The notes under the pieces are model-generated. The model did not search any database. It saw nothing but the letters and a program-made list of their open reading frames with translations, and had not been told where the DNA came from. DNA of 64,000 bases, from positions 537,578-601,577 of the forward strand of contig NZ_PVNG01000004.1 of assembly GCF_003001935.1 (NCBI RefSeq), given 5' to 3'. The stretch is from Nonomuraea fuscirosea (GTDB lineage: Bacteria > Actinomycetota > Actinomycetes > Streptosporangiales > Streptosporangiaceae). A program made the position numbers and the translations under genes. Of the stretch, positions 1-7,758 are shown one piece after another; position 1 is the stretch's first letter; each line of letters starts with the position of its first letter.

Positions 1-234
1 GGACATGAGCACGCCGAGCACGCACACCAGCAGGTCGGGCGTACGGCGACGGCAGATGCCGATCCGGACCTCGGGCCCGGCCCCGAGGCCGCGCAGCCGG
101 TGGGCCAGCTCCGCCGCCGCCGTGACCAGCTCGCGGTAGGTCAGGCTGCGATCCCCCTGCCGCACGGCCGTCGCGTCGGGCGTGCGGCCGGCCTGCGCCA
201 GGACGAGGTCATGAAGAAGCGCCCTCTTGGTCAC
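1..234 (-). CDS. NRPS adenylation domain, N-terminal part (runs off the window)
   Basis: Only the first 78 codons are in the window. The GTG at 234 follows a cgggggacacag leader and lies 12 bases after the stop of the thioesterase gene, with an in-frame stop (TAA at 247-249) immediately upstream, so the start is well fixed. The visible protein has the opening of an amino-acid adenylation domain: a segment beginning LHDLVLAQAGRTPDATAV, then LTYRELVTAAAELAHRLR, then GAGPEVRIGICRRRTPDLL. This matches the first core region of NRPS A domains and related AMP-binding enzymes. No condensation domain precedes it, so the protein would start directly with an A domain, as in loading modules or stand-alone A domains. 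It is in one transcription unit with the preceding thioesterase gene. The substrate-specificity residues lie outside the window. Confidence 0.85.
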   Translation of the reverse strand, partial: MTKRALLHDLVLAQAGRTPDATAVRQGDRSLTYRELVTAAAELAHRLRGLGAGPEVRIGICRRRTPDLLVCVLGVLMS

Positions 235-246
235 CTGTGTCCCCCG

Positions 247-1659
247 TTACCCTGCCTGCTCCGTTGCCGGCATGTCGAATCTCAGCCGCACCCTGTCGTG
301 CGGTACGGCGACCGCTCCCAGCGCCTCGCCCCGTGAGGTGTGCAGTGGCAGGTGCACGACCTGCCACCGGTCCAGCCGGTCCAGCCCCGGATCGCCCCTC
401 GGATCAACCGGATCGCACTGGGCTCGCCAGGGGCCGGGGTCGGCCAGGTCGGGGAAGCCGACGCGGGTGGGATCGGTGCCGTGGCCGTCGGCGGCCAGCA
501 GCGCCCGTTTCGCCGTGACGGCACGCAGCGCCAGCCACCCCCGGTCCTCCTCGGCGGCGTCCTCGATCTGCTCGCGCTCGTCGTCGCTCAGCTCGTCCCG
601 GCACACCTTGTCCAGCCCGCCGTCCGGCCCGGCCTCCAGTCCGCCGTCCAGTCCGCCGTCCAGTCCGAAGGCGTCCAGCGCGCGCAGCAGCGACACCCCG
701 ATTCCGCCTCCGTCCGCGGCGCCCACCAAGGTCAGCCCGCCCGCGTGGCTCGTGCCGGTCGCGGCCCGGCCGGCATAGCGGCGCAGGACCTCGGTATGGC
801 CGTCGGCCGGGCCCAGCCAGAGGTGAAGTTCGTCCGGCTCAGGCAGAAGGTGCCCGTCCTGTTGCGGCAAGGCATGTCCGTCCGGCTCGGCCCGGTCGTG
901 CTCGTCCGCTTCTCGCCGGGCGTGCCCGTTCGATGCAGGCAGGGCGTGCACGTTCGTCAGGTCGGTGGCGATGAGCTCGGCCAGTTCGGCCGGGCGGTCC
1001 TTCACGAACAGGTGGCCGCCGCGGAGCGTGCGCAGGCGGAAGCCGGCGGTGGTGTGGCGGGCCCAGCCGAGCATGTCGGCCGCCCCGACCTCCCCGTCGT
1101 CCAGCCCGGTGAAGGCCACGATGGGGCAGTCGATCGCGGGCTCGGGCACGAAGGAGTAGTTCTTGATCCAGGTGAAGTCCGAGCGCAGCACGGGCATCAT
1201 CAGTTCCCGCAGCTCCGGCAAGTCCCGCAACTCCGGCAGCGCGCCCGATCTGCGGACGAGCTGGTCGATGAAGGCGTCGTCGGGCAGGTCCACGGCGGCG
1301 GCCAGCGGCACCCGGCGATCCGGCGGATGCGCCCCGCCGACGTAGAGCCGCGACGGGCCGCGCAGGCCGCGCCGGCGCAGCTCCCTGACCACCTCGAAGG
1401 CCAGCCGGGCGCCCATGCTGTGGCCGTACAGGGCGTACGGCTCATCAGTGGCGGGCGCCACCTCGTCGGCGATCTCGGCGATCGTGAAAGCGGGCGGCTC
1501 GGCGATGCGGCTCTCCCGGCCGGGAAGCTGAACGGGGACCACGCTGAGTCCGGGGACGGCGGGAAGAGCGGAGAGCGCGCGCAGGAGCCCGGTGTAGGCG
1601 CCGGCTCCTCCTCCCGCGTACGGCAGGCAGAACAGGGTGCGGGCGGTGCCGGGATCCAT
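247..1659 (-). CDS. Type II thioesterase fused to a degenerate Sfp-like phosphopantetheinyl transferase domain
   Basis: Using the ATG at 1659 (470 aa); the frame stays open to 1746 but that extension has no family similarity. Residues about 8-235 are an editing thioesterase of the GrsT/alpha-beta hydrolase type: FCLPYAGGGAGAY near the start, the nucleophile in YGHSMGA (Ser81), Asp at TGLDDGE (about 187) and His in LRGGHLF (His216). Such enzymes clear misloaded carrier domains in NRPS/PKS lines. A low-complexity linker with DGHALP-like repeats follows. Residues about 277-466 resemble an Sfp-type PPTase: ELHLWLG, SHAGGLTLVG, GGIGVSLL, LSDDEREQI and WLALRAVTAKRALL. The family motifs GVDxE and WxxKEA read GVSLL and VTAKRA, so the acidic magnesium ligands are absent. 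A tandem 9-12 bp repeat (around 610-680) inserts GLDGG units. The fusion and the pseudo-PPTase call are inference from motif order. Confidence 0.75.
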   Translation of the reverse strand: MDPGTARTLFCLPYAGGGAGAYTGLLRALSALPAVPGLSVVPVQLPGRESRIAEPPAFTIAEIADEVAPATDEPYALYGHSMGARLAFEVVRELRRRGLRGPSRLYVGGAHPPDRRVPLAAAVDLPDDAFIDQLVRRSGALPELRDLPELRELMMPVLRSDFTWIKNYSFVPEPAIDCPIVAFTGLDDGEVGAADMLGWARHTTAGFRLRTLRGGHLFVKDRPAELAELIATDLTNVHALPASNGHARREADEHDRAEPDGHALPQQDGHLLPEPDELHLWLGPADGHTEVLRRYAGRAATGTSHAGGLTLVGAADGGGIGVSLLRALDAFGLDGGLDGGLEAGPDGGLDKVCRDELSDDEREQIEDAAEEDRGWLALRAVTAKRALLAADGHGTDPTRVGFPDLADPGPWRAQCDPVDPRGDPGLDRLDRWQVVHLPLHTSRGEALGAVAVPHDRVRLRFDMPATEQAG

Positions 1660-1815
1660 GGGGTGCGGACCCTGCGCCGCCGCGGCTAGCTGGCCGCTAA
1701 TCGCCCAGCACCTCCCCCGCGGGGAGCGACCGTCCGCGACACGCACGGGCCGGATGAGAAGGTCGAAGGGATGATTCGTCGCTGAATACTGAGGTCGTCA
1801 ACCGCCATGTTACGG

Positions 1816-1840
1816 CGCTCCTGGACAATGCCTCGAAACA
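1816..1840. repeat. 25-bp direct repeat, copy 1
   Basis: Matches the copy at 2191-2215 at 22 of 25 positions (both begin cgctcct and end ctcgaaaca). Both copies lie in the untranslated region upstream of the leftward thioesterase/NRPS operon, 375 bp apart, in the same orientation. Possible cluster-specific regulator site or repeated promoter element; function unknown. Confidence 0.6.
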
Positions 1841-2136
1841 ACATCGAAATAGGGAGCTTACGAACTGTCCTGACATAGCGTGTGATCTCACGCCGTTGCA
1901 CGACATTAACTCTTATATCGATGTTGCTGGGAGGAGTCAACGGTGTGATTAGCGGTTCTCGGTACCTGACGGAGGTCAAGGGAATTGAACCCTGACGGCC
2001 TCTTGCAGCGCCGGACACCCGATGATAGATGGGCGGTCCGTAGCGTGGCCGTAACCAGGATTCGGGCAACCGAAACCAGCGCGTGGCGGTTACCCCCGTT
2101 GTTTCGCATGGTTTGTCCATGTTTGTACGTTCGTCG

Positions 2137-2164
2137 GCGACCGCCCCAGGGGTAGGGCGGTCGC
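2137..2164. terminator. GC-rich hairpin
   Basis: Perfect 10-bp stem, gcgaccgccc pairing with gggcggtcgc, around an 8-base loop; one wobble and one Watson-Crick pair extend it to 12. No U-tract follows. It lies in non-coding DNA upstream of the thioesterase operon, so it could be a factor-dependent terminator, an attenuator or an operator. Confidence 0.4.
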
Positions 2165-2190
2165 TGCCGAAGTGCGGCACCGCCTCCTGT

Positions 2191-2215
2191 CGCTCCTTGA
2201 CAACGACTCGAAACA
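2191..2215. repeat. 25-bp direct repeat, copy 2
   Basis: Second copy of the element at 1816-1840 (22 of 25 identical). On the minus strand both copies read tgtttcgag, three variable bases, ttgtc, one variable base, aggagcg, followed by unrelated sequence, so the conserved block has sharp ends, as expected for a protein-binding site rather than a decaying duplication. Confidence 0.6.
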
Positions 2216-2480
2216 GGCCCGGAGCAGTGGAGTTAGAGTTTTCCTCGCCGGCCCGACGCGGGCGGTCGTCCACTCGGCCCTGGACGGATTTGTCGGCATA
2301 CCTGTCAAGTTGCGGTGAAACTCTTCACATATCGGACGGGCCGATTGTCCTGTCTCCCTAACCCGCGCTCGGGTCACCCCGAAACTCCGGCTCGACGTGC
2401 GAGGTTGAGGGCATGTGCGGGCCCGCTCGGGCACCCGTCAGGGGGTTATCCACTTATTCATCCGAAAAAGAATTCATTAA

Positions 2481-2528
2481 TTCATTTCCTGATGACCTGG
2501 CCGGGCGAATACGCGGCCGGGAAATGAA
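2481..2528 (-). terminator. Rho-independent-like terminator after the amide hydrolase gene
   Basis: Nine-base arms ttcatttcc (2481-2489) and ggaaatgaa (2520-2528) are perfectly complementary, with an inner ggccg/cggcc stem. On the minus strand the hairpin starts 65 bases after the stop of the gene ending at 2594 and is followed by an AT-rich run ending in ttcttttt (2465-2474). This is an unusually classical intrinsic terminator for this GC content. Confidence 0.65.
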
Positions 2529-2593
2529 CGAGGGGCGGATCGCGGTACGGGAAATGCGGCGTACTCGTCGAGCAGTCTGGAGGCCCTGCCAGA

Positions 2594-3586
2594 TCAGCCG
2601 CCCGTGGAAAGGCTTAAGTCGCGCACGCGGTTCCACCGCTGCGCCGTCACGATCTCGGCGGTGAGGCTCTTCTGGTCGTACACGATCGACCACCGAGTGT
2701 GGTACTGGGCGACCCGCTCGAGCAACTTCATCGCGTCCGTGCCCTCGCCCTCGGCGAGCAGCCGGTAACGGCGGTCGGTCAGCTTGGCGGCCCGGTCGGC
2801 GCCGGTCATCGTGATGTTGGTGAGATAGCGGTCGTCGATGACGTTCATCCGGCCGCCGGCGTACTCGACGACCGCCGACCTGCCCTCCCGGTCCGCGATC
2901 AGATAGTGGAGCTGCGGGCCGCCGGTGAAGTCGAGGTCGTAGCGGCGCATCAGCTCGATCGCCTCGGGCACGGTCGCGGCCCGGTCGAGCATCAGCCGGA
3001 TGATCCGCACCCCGCTCACGACGGCGCGGCCGGGCGTGCGCGCGGGCAGCTCCGCGTCGGGCGCCTGGGCCAGGCCGACGGCGAGCCCCTTCTCGTTCAT
3101 GCCGTCGAACGGGGTCAGCACCGCGTGCGCCAGCCGCCGCCGGTCCTGGGCGGCGCTCAGATCGGGCTTCGCCCCCGGCGGGAACAGGTAGGAGACGTCG
3201 GCCACCGAGAGCGAGGCGTAGCCGTCCGGCGGGTCGAAGTGGATCACCATGGCCGGGTTGGGATCCCAGTCGAAGTTCCGGCCGAACTCGCCGGGGCGGT
3301 GGAACAGCGAGCACGCCCAGCCGTCACCGCGCCTGGCCAGTTCGGCGTCCGTGAGCGGCGCCTCGGCGTCGTAATCGCCGTGGTAGGTCATCTCGTACAG
3401 CGGCATGTCGTCCAGCCGGCGCAGGCTCGCCGACGTGCGGGCGATCTGGTCGTCCGTCTGCCTGAGCAGCCCGTTGGGCGACGCCGAGGTGGGGGAGGAC
3501 GCCGGTGGCGGCGCGGCGGACGGCCCGCACGCCGCGAGCGCCGCCAGGGTCAGAGCCGACAACACCGCCACGGCAGGGGTCCGCAT
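2594..3586 (-). CDS. Secreted lipoprotein amide hydrolase (Ntn-hydrolase, choloylglycine hydrolase-like)
   Basis: Start taken at the ATG at 3586 (330 aa) because it gives a clean lipoprotein signal: MRTPAVAV, a hydrophobic core and the lipobox LAAC. The mature protein resembles linear-amide C-N hydrolases of the Ntn superfamily: GDGWACSLFHR supplies a candidate Cys nucleophile, followed by GRNFDWDPNPAMVIHF, PFDGMNEKGLAVG and a GGPQLHYLIADREG block, the conserved order in this family. Known members hydrolyse bile-salt, acyl-homoserine-lactone, penicillin V or isopenicillin-type amides. In this family the Cys is normally exposed at the N terminus by self-processing; here it is internal, about 85 residues into the precursor, so a processing step or a different mechanism must be assumed. 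Single gene with its own terminator. Substrate unknown. Confidence 0.75.
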   Translation of the reverse strand: MRTPAVAVLSALTLAALAACGPSAAPPPASSPTSASPNGLLRQTDDQIARTSASLRRLDDMPLYEMTYHGDYDAEAPLTDAELARRGDGWACSLFHRPGEFGRNFDWDPNPAMVIHFDPPDGYASLSVADVSYLFPPGAKPDLSAAQDRRRLAHAVLTPFDGMNEKGLAVGLAQAPDAELPARTPGRAVVSGVRIIRLMLDRAATVPEAIELMRRYDLDFTGGPQLHYLIADREGRSAVVEYAGGRMNVIDDRYLTNITMTGADRAAKLTDRRYRLLAEGEGTDAMKLLERVAQYHTRWSIVYDQKSLTAEIVTAQRWNRVRDLSLSTGG

Positions 3587-3755
3587 GACAGTAGTCTGCC
3601 TGTCCGGCCCCCGCGCTGTCACCCCGCCCGAGCGCGCGAACGCCACCCGTCCGGCCGCCCGCCACCGGCCGGGGGAGAAGCCGGCCCCTCCGGCTGCGGC
3701 AAGTACGTCCGCGCGGTGGCGGAGGAGCTCGGACACCGTCCCGGCTGAGCCCCGT

Positions 3756-4703
3756 TCAGCAGGTGGCCTCGGCGCCCGTCACGCCGGCCCGTCCGGCCAC
3801 GCGGGCCCGGCCCTCCACCCCGGCCCGCCCGGCCACGCCGGACCGCTTGCCCACGCCGGCCCGGCCGTCCACGAAGACCTCGAGGCCGTCGAGGAGCCGC
3901 TCCAGGCTGAACTCGAACCAGGCGTTGATGTCGGCCACGTCCTCCTGCTCCTCGAACAGCCGGGTCAGCATCGGGAACCGGCCCGAGTCGAGCAGCTCTC
4001 TGATGGCGGGTGACTTGTCGCTGCGCCACTGCTGGGTGGTGCGGCCGGTGCGCCGCTTCGTCTCCAGCTCGTTGACCAGCAGCAGCGCGGCTCCCTGTAC
4101 CTGGGCGCCGACCGCGATCGCCACCCAGTGCATGGTCACGGCGTCGAGCCCGAGCCCGTCCATGGCCCGCATCGGCCGCTCGACGCCGGCCAGTACGTTG
4201 GGCCCGACCGGCGGCTGCGGCGTGGCCACGATCCGCAGGACCCACGGATGCCGGGAGTAGATCCCCCACTCGCGCCGGGCGGCGAACTCCAGGCGGGTGC
4301 GCCAGCCCGCGTCCACGGGCGCGTCGTCGCCGTTCTCGCCGTGCACGGCGTCCACCATCAGCTCGATCAGCGCGTCCTTGCCGGAGACGAACCGGTAGAG
4401 CGACATCGTGGCGAGCCCGAGCTGCGTCGCGATCCGGCGCATGGAGACGGCGTCGAGGCCCTCGCGGTCGGCGATCTCGACGGCGGCCCGCACGATCTGC
4501 CGCACGCTCATGCCCTCGGGCGGCCGGGCGGGCGGGGTGCGCGGCGGCAGCTCCCCGTTGCCGGCGGAATGCGGGGGCGAGCCCTTCCTGACGGCCGCCC
4601 GCGCCCGGTAGGCGCGGGCCTGACACGAGCGAGAGCAATATCGGGGCCGCCGCCCGCGGGGTGGGGCGTCCATCGGCTTACTACATTGCGCGCAGGTCAG
4701 CAT
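3756..4703 (-). CDS. TetR-family regulator with N-terminal zinc-ribbon-like motif and C-terminal repeat tail
   Basis: 315 aa from the ATG at 4703, preceded by a ggagg ribosome site. Residues 4-27 carry four cysteines as CAQC and YCSRSC followed by QARAYR, a small treble-clef-like zinc-binding pattern seen in other actinomycete proteins. The TetR helix-turn-helix follows (about 68-115: IVRAAVEIADREGLDAVSM, LGLATMSLYRFVSGK), then a TetR_C-type ligand domain to about 275. The last 40 residues are repeats of the kind GRAGV/GKRSGV/GRARV, encoded by GC-rich minisatellite DNA at roughly 3775-3880. It is divergent from an MFS exporter, with a long palindrome between them, so it most likely represses that pump and itself. 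Confidence 0.85.
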   Translation of the reverse strand: MLTCAQCSKPMDAPPRGRRPRYCSRSCQARAYRARAAVRKGSPPHSAGNGELPPRTPPARPPEGMSVRQIVRAAVEIADREGLDAVSMRRIATQLGLATMSLYRFVSGKDALIELMVDAVHGENGDDAPVDAGWRTRLEFAARREWGIYSRHPWVLRIVATPQPPVGPNVLAGVERPMRAMDGLGLDAVTMHWVAIAVGAQVQGAALLLVNELETKRRTGRTTQQWRSDKSPAIRELLDSGRFPMLTRLFEEQEDVADINAWFEFSLERLLDGLEVFVDGRAGVGKRSGVAGRAGVEGRARVAGRAGVTGAEATC

Positions 4704-4871
4704 GGCGTCCTCCGGTGACGAATTCTAACACAGGAGGTGTGTGACGAAAACGTCTCCGCTTCGTGACGTATTAATCCGCCCCAGTGCCTCCGCATGACTG
4801 CTGGATGGCTAATCAAAGGTGAGAGATAGCCACACTCAAGGGTGTATCGGCCGAGTGGGCGCCATCGGCCG

Positions 4872-4905
4872 GTACGCTGTACACCATCGATGATGTACGC
4901 CGTAC
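4872..4905. promoter_or_regulatory. Probable TetR operator for the MFS pump
   Basis: A 34-bp imperfect palindrome centred on atcgat (28 of 34 positions symmetric). Its arms are gtacgctgtaca and tgtacgccgtac. It lies 14 bases before the GTG of the exporter gene and about 170 bases from the divergent TetR start, the expected place for an operator of the adjacent regulator. Confidence 0.65.
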
Positions 4906-4919
4906 ATAGGAGCGCCAAC

Positions 4920-6449
4920 GTGAACGGAGCCCCACCCAAGGCCGGGCGGAGGGAGTGGCTCGGGCTGGCCGTCCTGGTCCTGCCCGTGCTCCTCGTCTCC
5001 ATCACCGTGACCGTCCTCTACTTCGCCGTGCCCTTCCTCAGCGTCGACCTGCGGCCGAGCGGCACGGAGCTGCTGTGGATCGTGGACATCTACGCCTTCC
5101 TGCTGGCCGGCCTGCTGATCGCGATGGGGTCCCTCGGCGACCGGATCGGCCGCAGGAAGCTGCTCCTGTGGGGCGCGGCGGCGTTCGGGCTGACCTCGGC
5201 CGCGGCCGCCTACGCGCCCAGCGCCGAACTGCTCGTCGTCGCCCGCGCCCTGCAGGGAGCGGCCGCGGCCACGCTGATGCCGCCCACGCTGGCGCTGATC
5301 CGCAACATGTTCCACGACCCGGCCCAGCGCCGGACCGCCGTCGCGCTCTGGGCGGCGAGCTTCGCCGGCGGGAGCGTGCTCGGCCCGATCGTCGGCGGCT
5401 GGCTGCTCGAACAGGCGTGGTGGGGCGTCGTGTTCCTGATGAACGTGCCCATCATGCTGCTGCTCCTCGCGCTCGGGCCGCTGCTGCTGCCGGAGTACCG
5501 CGACCCCCGGCCCGGCCGGTTCGACCTGTGGAGCGCGGTGATGTCGCTGGCGGCCGTGCTCCCCGTCGTGTACGCGATCAAGCAGCTGGCCGGAGGCGGC
5601 GCGGTGCTGGAGGCCGCCGGAGCCCTGGCGCTGGGCCTGCTCTTCGGGCTCGGGTTCGTCCGGCGCCAGCACCGCCTGGCCAGCCCGATGCTCGACCTGA
5701 GCCTCTTCCGCGACCGCGGCTTCGGCGTCTCCCTGCTGACCGGCACCCTGGCGATCTTCGCCCTGGTCGGCGTGTTCTACTTCGTCTCGCAATACCTGCA
5801 GATGGTGCTCGGGCTACGGCCCTTCGTGGCCGGCCTGCTCACCCTGCCCGCCGCCGGCATGGCGCTGGCCGGCGCGCTGGTGGGGGCGGCGCTGGTGTCC
5901 AGGTTCCGGCCGGGGCCGACCATCGCGGCGGGCATGCTCGTCGCCTGCGCCGGCTTCCTCGCGCTCGCCCAGGTCGGTCCCGGCAGCGGCGACGCGATCC
6001 TCGTCACCGGGCTGGCGCTGCTCGGCGGCGGCATCGGCGTCGTCCAGGCGCTCGCCTCCGACCTGGTGGTGGCCGTGGCCCCGCCCGAGCGGGCCGGCTC
6101 CGCCTCGGCCGTGCTGGAGGCGGCCACCGAGCTGGGCGGCGCCCTTGGCGTAGCGGTGCTGGGCAGCATGGGGCTGGCGGTGTACCGCTCGGCGTTCGTC
6201 GCCCCCGAAGGGCTCGCGCCCGAGGTGGCGCGGATCGCGGGGGAGACGCTCGGCGGCGCCGCCGGCGTGGCCGTGGACCTGCCCGGCCACCTGGCCGACG
6301 CCGTGCTCGGCTCCGCCCGCGCCGCCTTCACCGAGGGCATGCAGCTCTCGGCGGTGGTGGCCGCGGCCATGCTCGGCGTGGCCGCGCTGCTGACCGCCGT
6401 GACGCTGCGGCGACTGGAGGCCGGCGTGGTGCCCGGCGAGGACGGGTAA
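4920..6449 (+). CDS. MFS drug exporter, DHA2 (14-TM) type
   Basis: The GTG at 4920 has AGGAG at 4908-4912; an earlier in-frame start at 4842 would place the operator inside the gene. 509 aa. Fourteen predicted membrane segments, with the family motifs SLGDRIGRRKLLLWG (motif A, after TM2), RALQGAAAATLMP (motif B) and GGSVLGPIVGGWLLE (motif C, antiporter signature). Proteins of this type export drugs, dyes or natural products in exchange for protons. Expression is probably controlled by the divergent TetR protein through the palindrome at 4872-4905. Substrate unknown; could serve self-resistance or export of the product of the nearby NRPS genes, but nothing in the sequence ties them together. 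Confidence 0.9.
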   Translation: MNGAPPKAGRREWLGLAVLVLPVLLVSITVTVLYFAVPFLSVDLRPSGTELLWIVDIYAFLLAGLLIAMGSLGDRIGRRKLLLWGAAAFGLTSAAAAYAPSAELLVVARALQGAAAATLMPPTLALIRNMFHDPAQRRTAVALWAASFAGGSVLGPIVGGWLLEQAWWGVVFLMNVPIMLLLLALGPLLLPEYRDPRPGRFDLWSAVMSLAAVLPVVYAIKQLAGGGAVLEAAGALALGLLFGLGFVRRQHRLASPMLDLSLFRDRGFGVSLLTGTLAIFALVGVFYFVSQYLQMVLGLRPFVAGLLTLPAAGMALAGALVGAALVSRFRPGPTIAAGMLVACAGFLALAQVGPGSGDAILVTGLALLGGGIGVVQALASDLVVAVAPPERAGSASAVLEAATELGGALGVAVLGSMGLAVYRSAFVAPEGLAPEVARIAGETLGGAAGVAVDLPGHLADAVLGSARAAFTEGMQLSAVVAAAMLGVAALLTAVTLRRLEAGVVPGEDG

Positions 6450-6468
6450 GAAGATCGCGCGCCCAGAG

Positions 6469-6490
6469 AAACGATGGGTTACTCTCGTTT
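6469..6490. promoter_or_regulatory. Inverted repeat upstream of the first P450 gene
   Basis: Arms aaacga and tcgttt separated by 10 bases, 70 bases before the P450 start and beside a TTTATG -10-like hexamer. Candidate operator for the TetR regulator encoded just downstream of the P450 (7755-8390). Confidence 0.4.
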
Positions 6491-6561
6491 ATGAGGGGAC
6501 GCGGTCTTTCGGGAGGCGGTCGACGAAGTCCGTCCGGGGCCGGTTCCGCACGGGAGATGAC

Positions 6562-7758
6562 ATGAGCGAACCTGTGACGTTGCCCCTGCACATGCGGCGC
6601 GACGTGTTCGATCCCGACCCCGAGCTGTCGGCGGCGCGCGACGAGGAGGGTGTGCGGCGGGTGACCACCCCGTTCGGCGTCGACGCCTGGCTCGTCAGCC
6701 GCTACGCCGACGTCCGCGAGGTGCTCGGTGACGCCGCGCGCTTCAGCAACGCCCAGAACATGGCGTTCCGGATGGGCGCCGCCGCGCAGTACAGCGAGGA
6801 GCAGCTCAACCGGCTGCGGGCGGGCAACCTGCTGGCCTTCGACCCGCCCGAGCACACCCGGCTGCGCCGCTTCCTGACGCCGGAGTTCACGATGCGCCGG
6901 ATGCGCCGCCTGGAGCCGCGCATCCACGAGATCGTCCGGGAGCACCTCGACGCGATGGAGCGCGCGGGCTCGCCGGCCGACCTGGTCACCGCCTTCGCCC
7001 TGCCGATCCCCTCGCTGGTCATCTGCGAGCTGCTCGGCGTGCCGTACGCGGACCGGGAGGGGTTCCAGCGGCGTACCGGCAAGGTGCTGGACATCTCGCT
7101 CCCGGTCGCGGAGCGGACGGCGGCGAACCTGGAACAGCGCGCCTACATGGGCGAGCTCGTCGCCCGCGCCAAGGCGGAGCCGGGCGACGACATGCTCGGC
7201 ATGCTCGTCCGCGAGCACGGCGACGACCTGTCCACCGACGAGCTGGTGGGCATCGCCGCGCTGTTGCTGCTGGCCGGCCACGAGACCACCTCCAACATGC
7301 TCGGGCTCGGCACCCTGGCCCTGCTGCGTCACCCCGACCAGCTCGACCTGCTCAGGAAGGACCCCGAGCGGATCGGCGCCACGGTGGAGGAGCTGCTGCG
7401 CTGGCTCAGCATCGTGCACTCCGGCACCGGCAAGGTCACCATGACCGACGTCGAGCTGTCCGGCGTCCGCATCCCGGCCGGCGAGCTGGTGATGTGCGCG
7501 CTGCCCGCGGCCAACCGCGACCCGGCCTACATCTCCGAGCCCGACCGCCTCGACATCACCCGCGGCGACCTCGGCCACGTCGCCTTCGGCCACGGTGTGC
7601 ACCACTGCCTGGGCGCGCCGCTGGCCAGGATGGAGATGCGGATCGCCTTCCCGGCGCTGTTCGAGCGCTTCCCCGAGCTGCGCGAGACCGGCACCTCGCC
7701 CGAGTTCCGCTCGTTCAACGTCGTCTACGGCCTGACCTCCTTCGAAGTCGCCTGGTGA
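6562..7758 (+). CDS. Cytochrome P450 (bacterial class I, CYP107/105-like)
   Basis: 398 aa from the ATG at 6562 (gggag eight bases upstream). The haem-binding loop is FGHGVHHCLGAPLARME, the oxygen-activating I helix is LLLAGHETTSNM, and the K-helix ExxR is in VEELLRWLS. These are soluble monooxygenases that need a separate ferredoxin and reductase; none is encoded nearby. The stop overlaps the start of a TetR gene (GTGA), so the two are translationally coupled and the regulator probably controls the operon. Substrate unknown; such pairs serve either natural-product tailoring or xenobiotic oxidation. Confidence 0.92.
   Translation: MSEPVTLPLHMRRDVFDPDPELSAARDEEGVRRVTTPFGVDAWLVSRYADVREVLGDAARFSNAQNMAFRMGAAAQYSEEQLNRLRAGNLLAFDPPEHTRLRRFLTPEFTMRRMRRLEPRIHEIVREHLDAMERAGSPADLVTAFALPIPSLVICELLGVPYADREGFQRRTGKVLDISLPVAERTAANLEQRAYMGELVARAKAEPGDDMLGMLVREHGDDLSTDELVGIAALLLLAGHETTSNMLGLGTLALLRHPDQLDLLRKDPERIGATVEELLRWLSIVHSGTGKVTMTDVELSGVRIPAGELVMCALPAANRDPAYISEPDRLDITRGDLGHVAFGHGVHHCLGAPLARMEMRIAFPALFERFPELRETGTSPEFRSFNVVYGLTSFEVAW

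Larger units (their letters stand above)
1660..2593. other. Gene-free 0.9 kb region upstream of the NRPS-associated genes
   Basis: Open frames here have no family similarity and poor codon character, and the stretch is more AT-rich than its surroundings (for example 1840-1930 and 2440-2490). It holds two copies of a 25-bp element (1816-1840, 2191-2215), a strong GC hairpin (2137-2164), a smaller hairpin resembling a tRNA T arm (1972-2002) and the terminator of the neighbouring amide hydrolase gene (2481-2528). It probably carries the promoter of the leftward NRPS-associated operon, but no promoter can be assigned with confidence. Confidence 0.6.

Noticed and set aside
340..1689. Long plus-strand open frame opposite the thioesterase
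   Set aside because: It is the mirror of a real gene in high-GC DNA; it has no family similarity and a low-complexity composition.
1972..2002. tRNA-like T arm (gggaattgaaccc core on the plus strand, ggttcaattcc on the minus)
   Set aside because: The stem resembles a tRNA T arm, but no acceptor, D or anticodon arm can be formed around it; it is at most a chance hairpin or relic.
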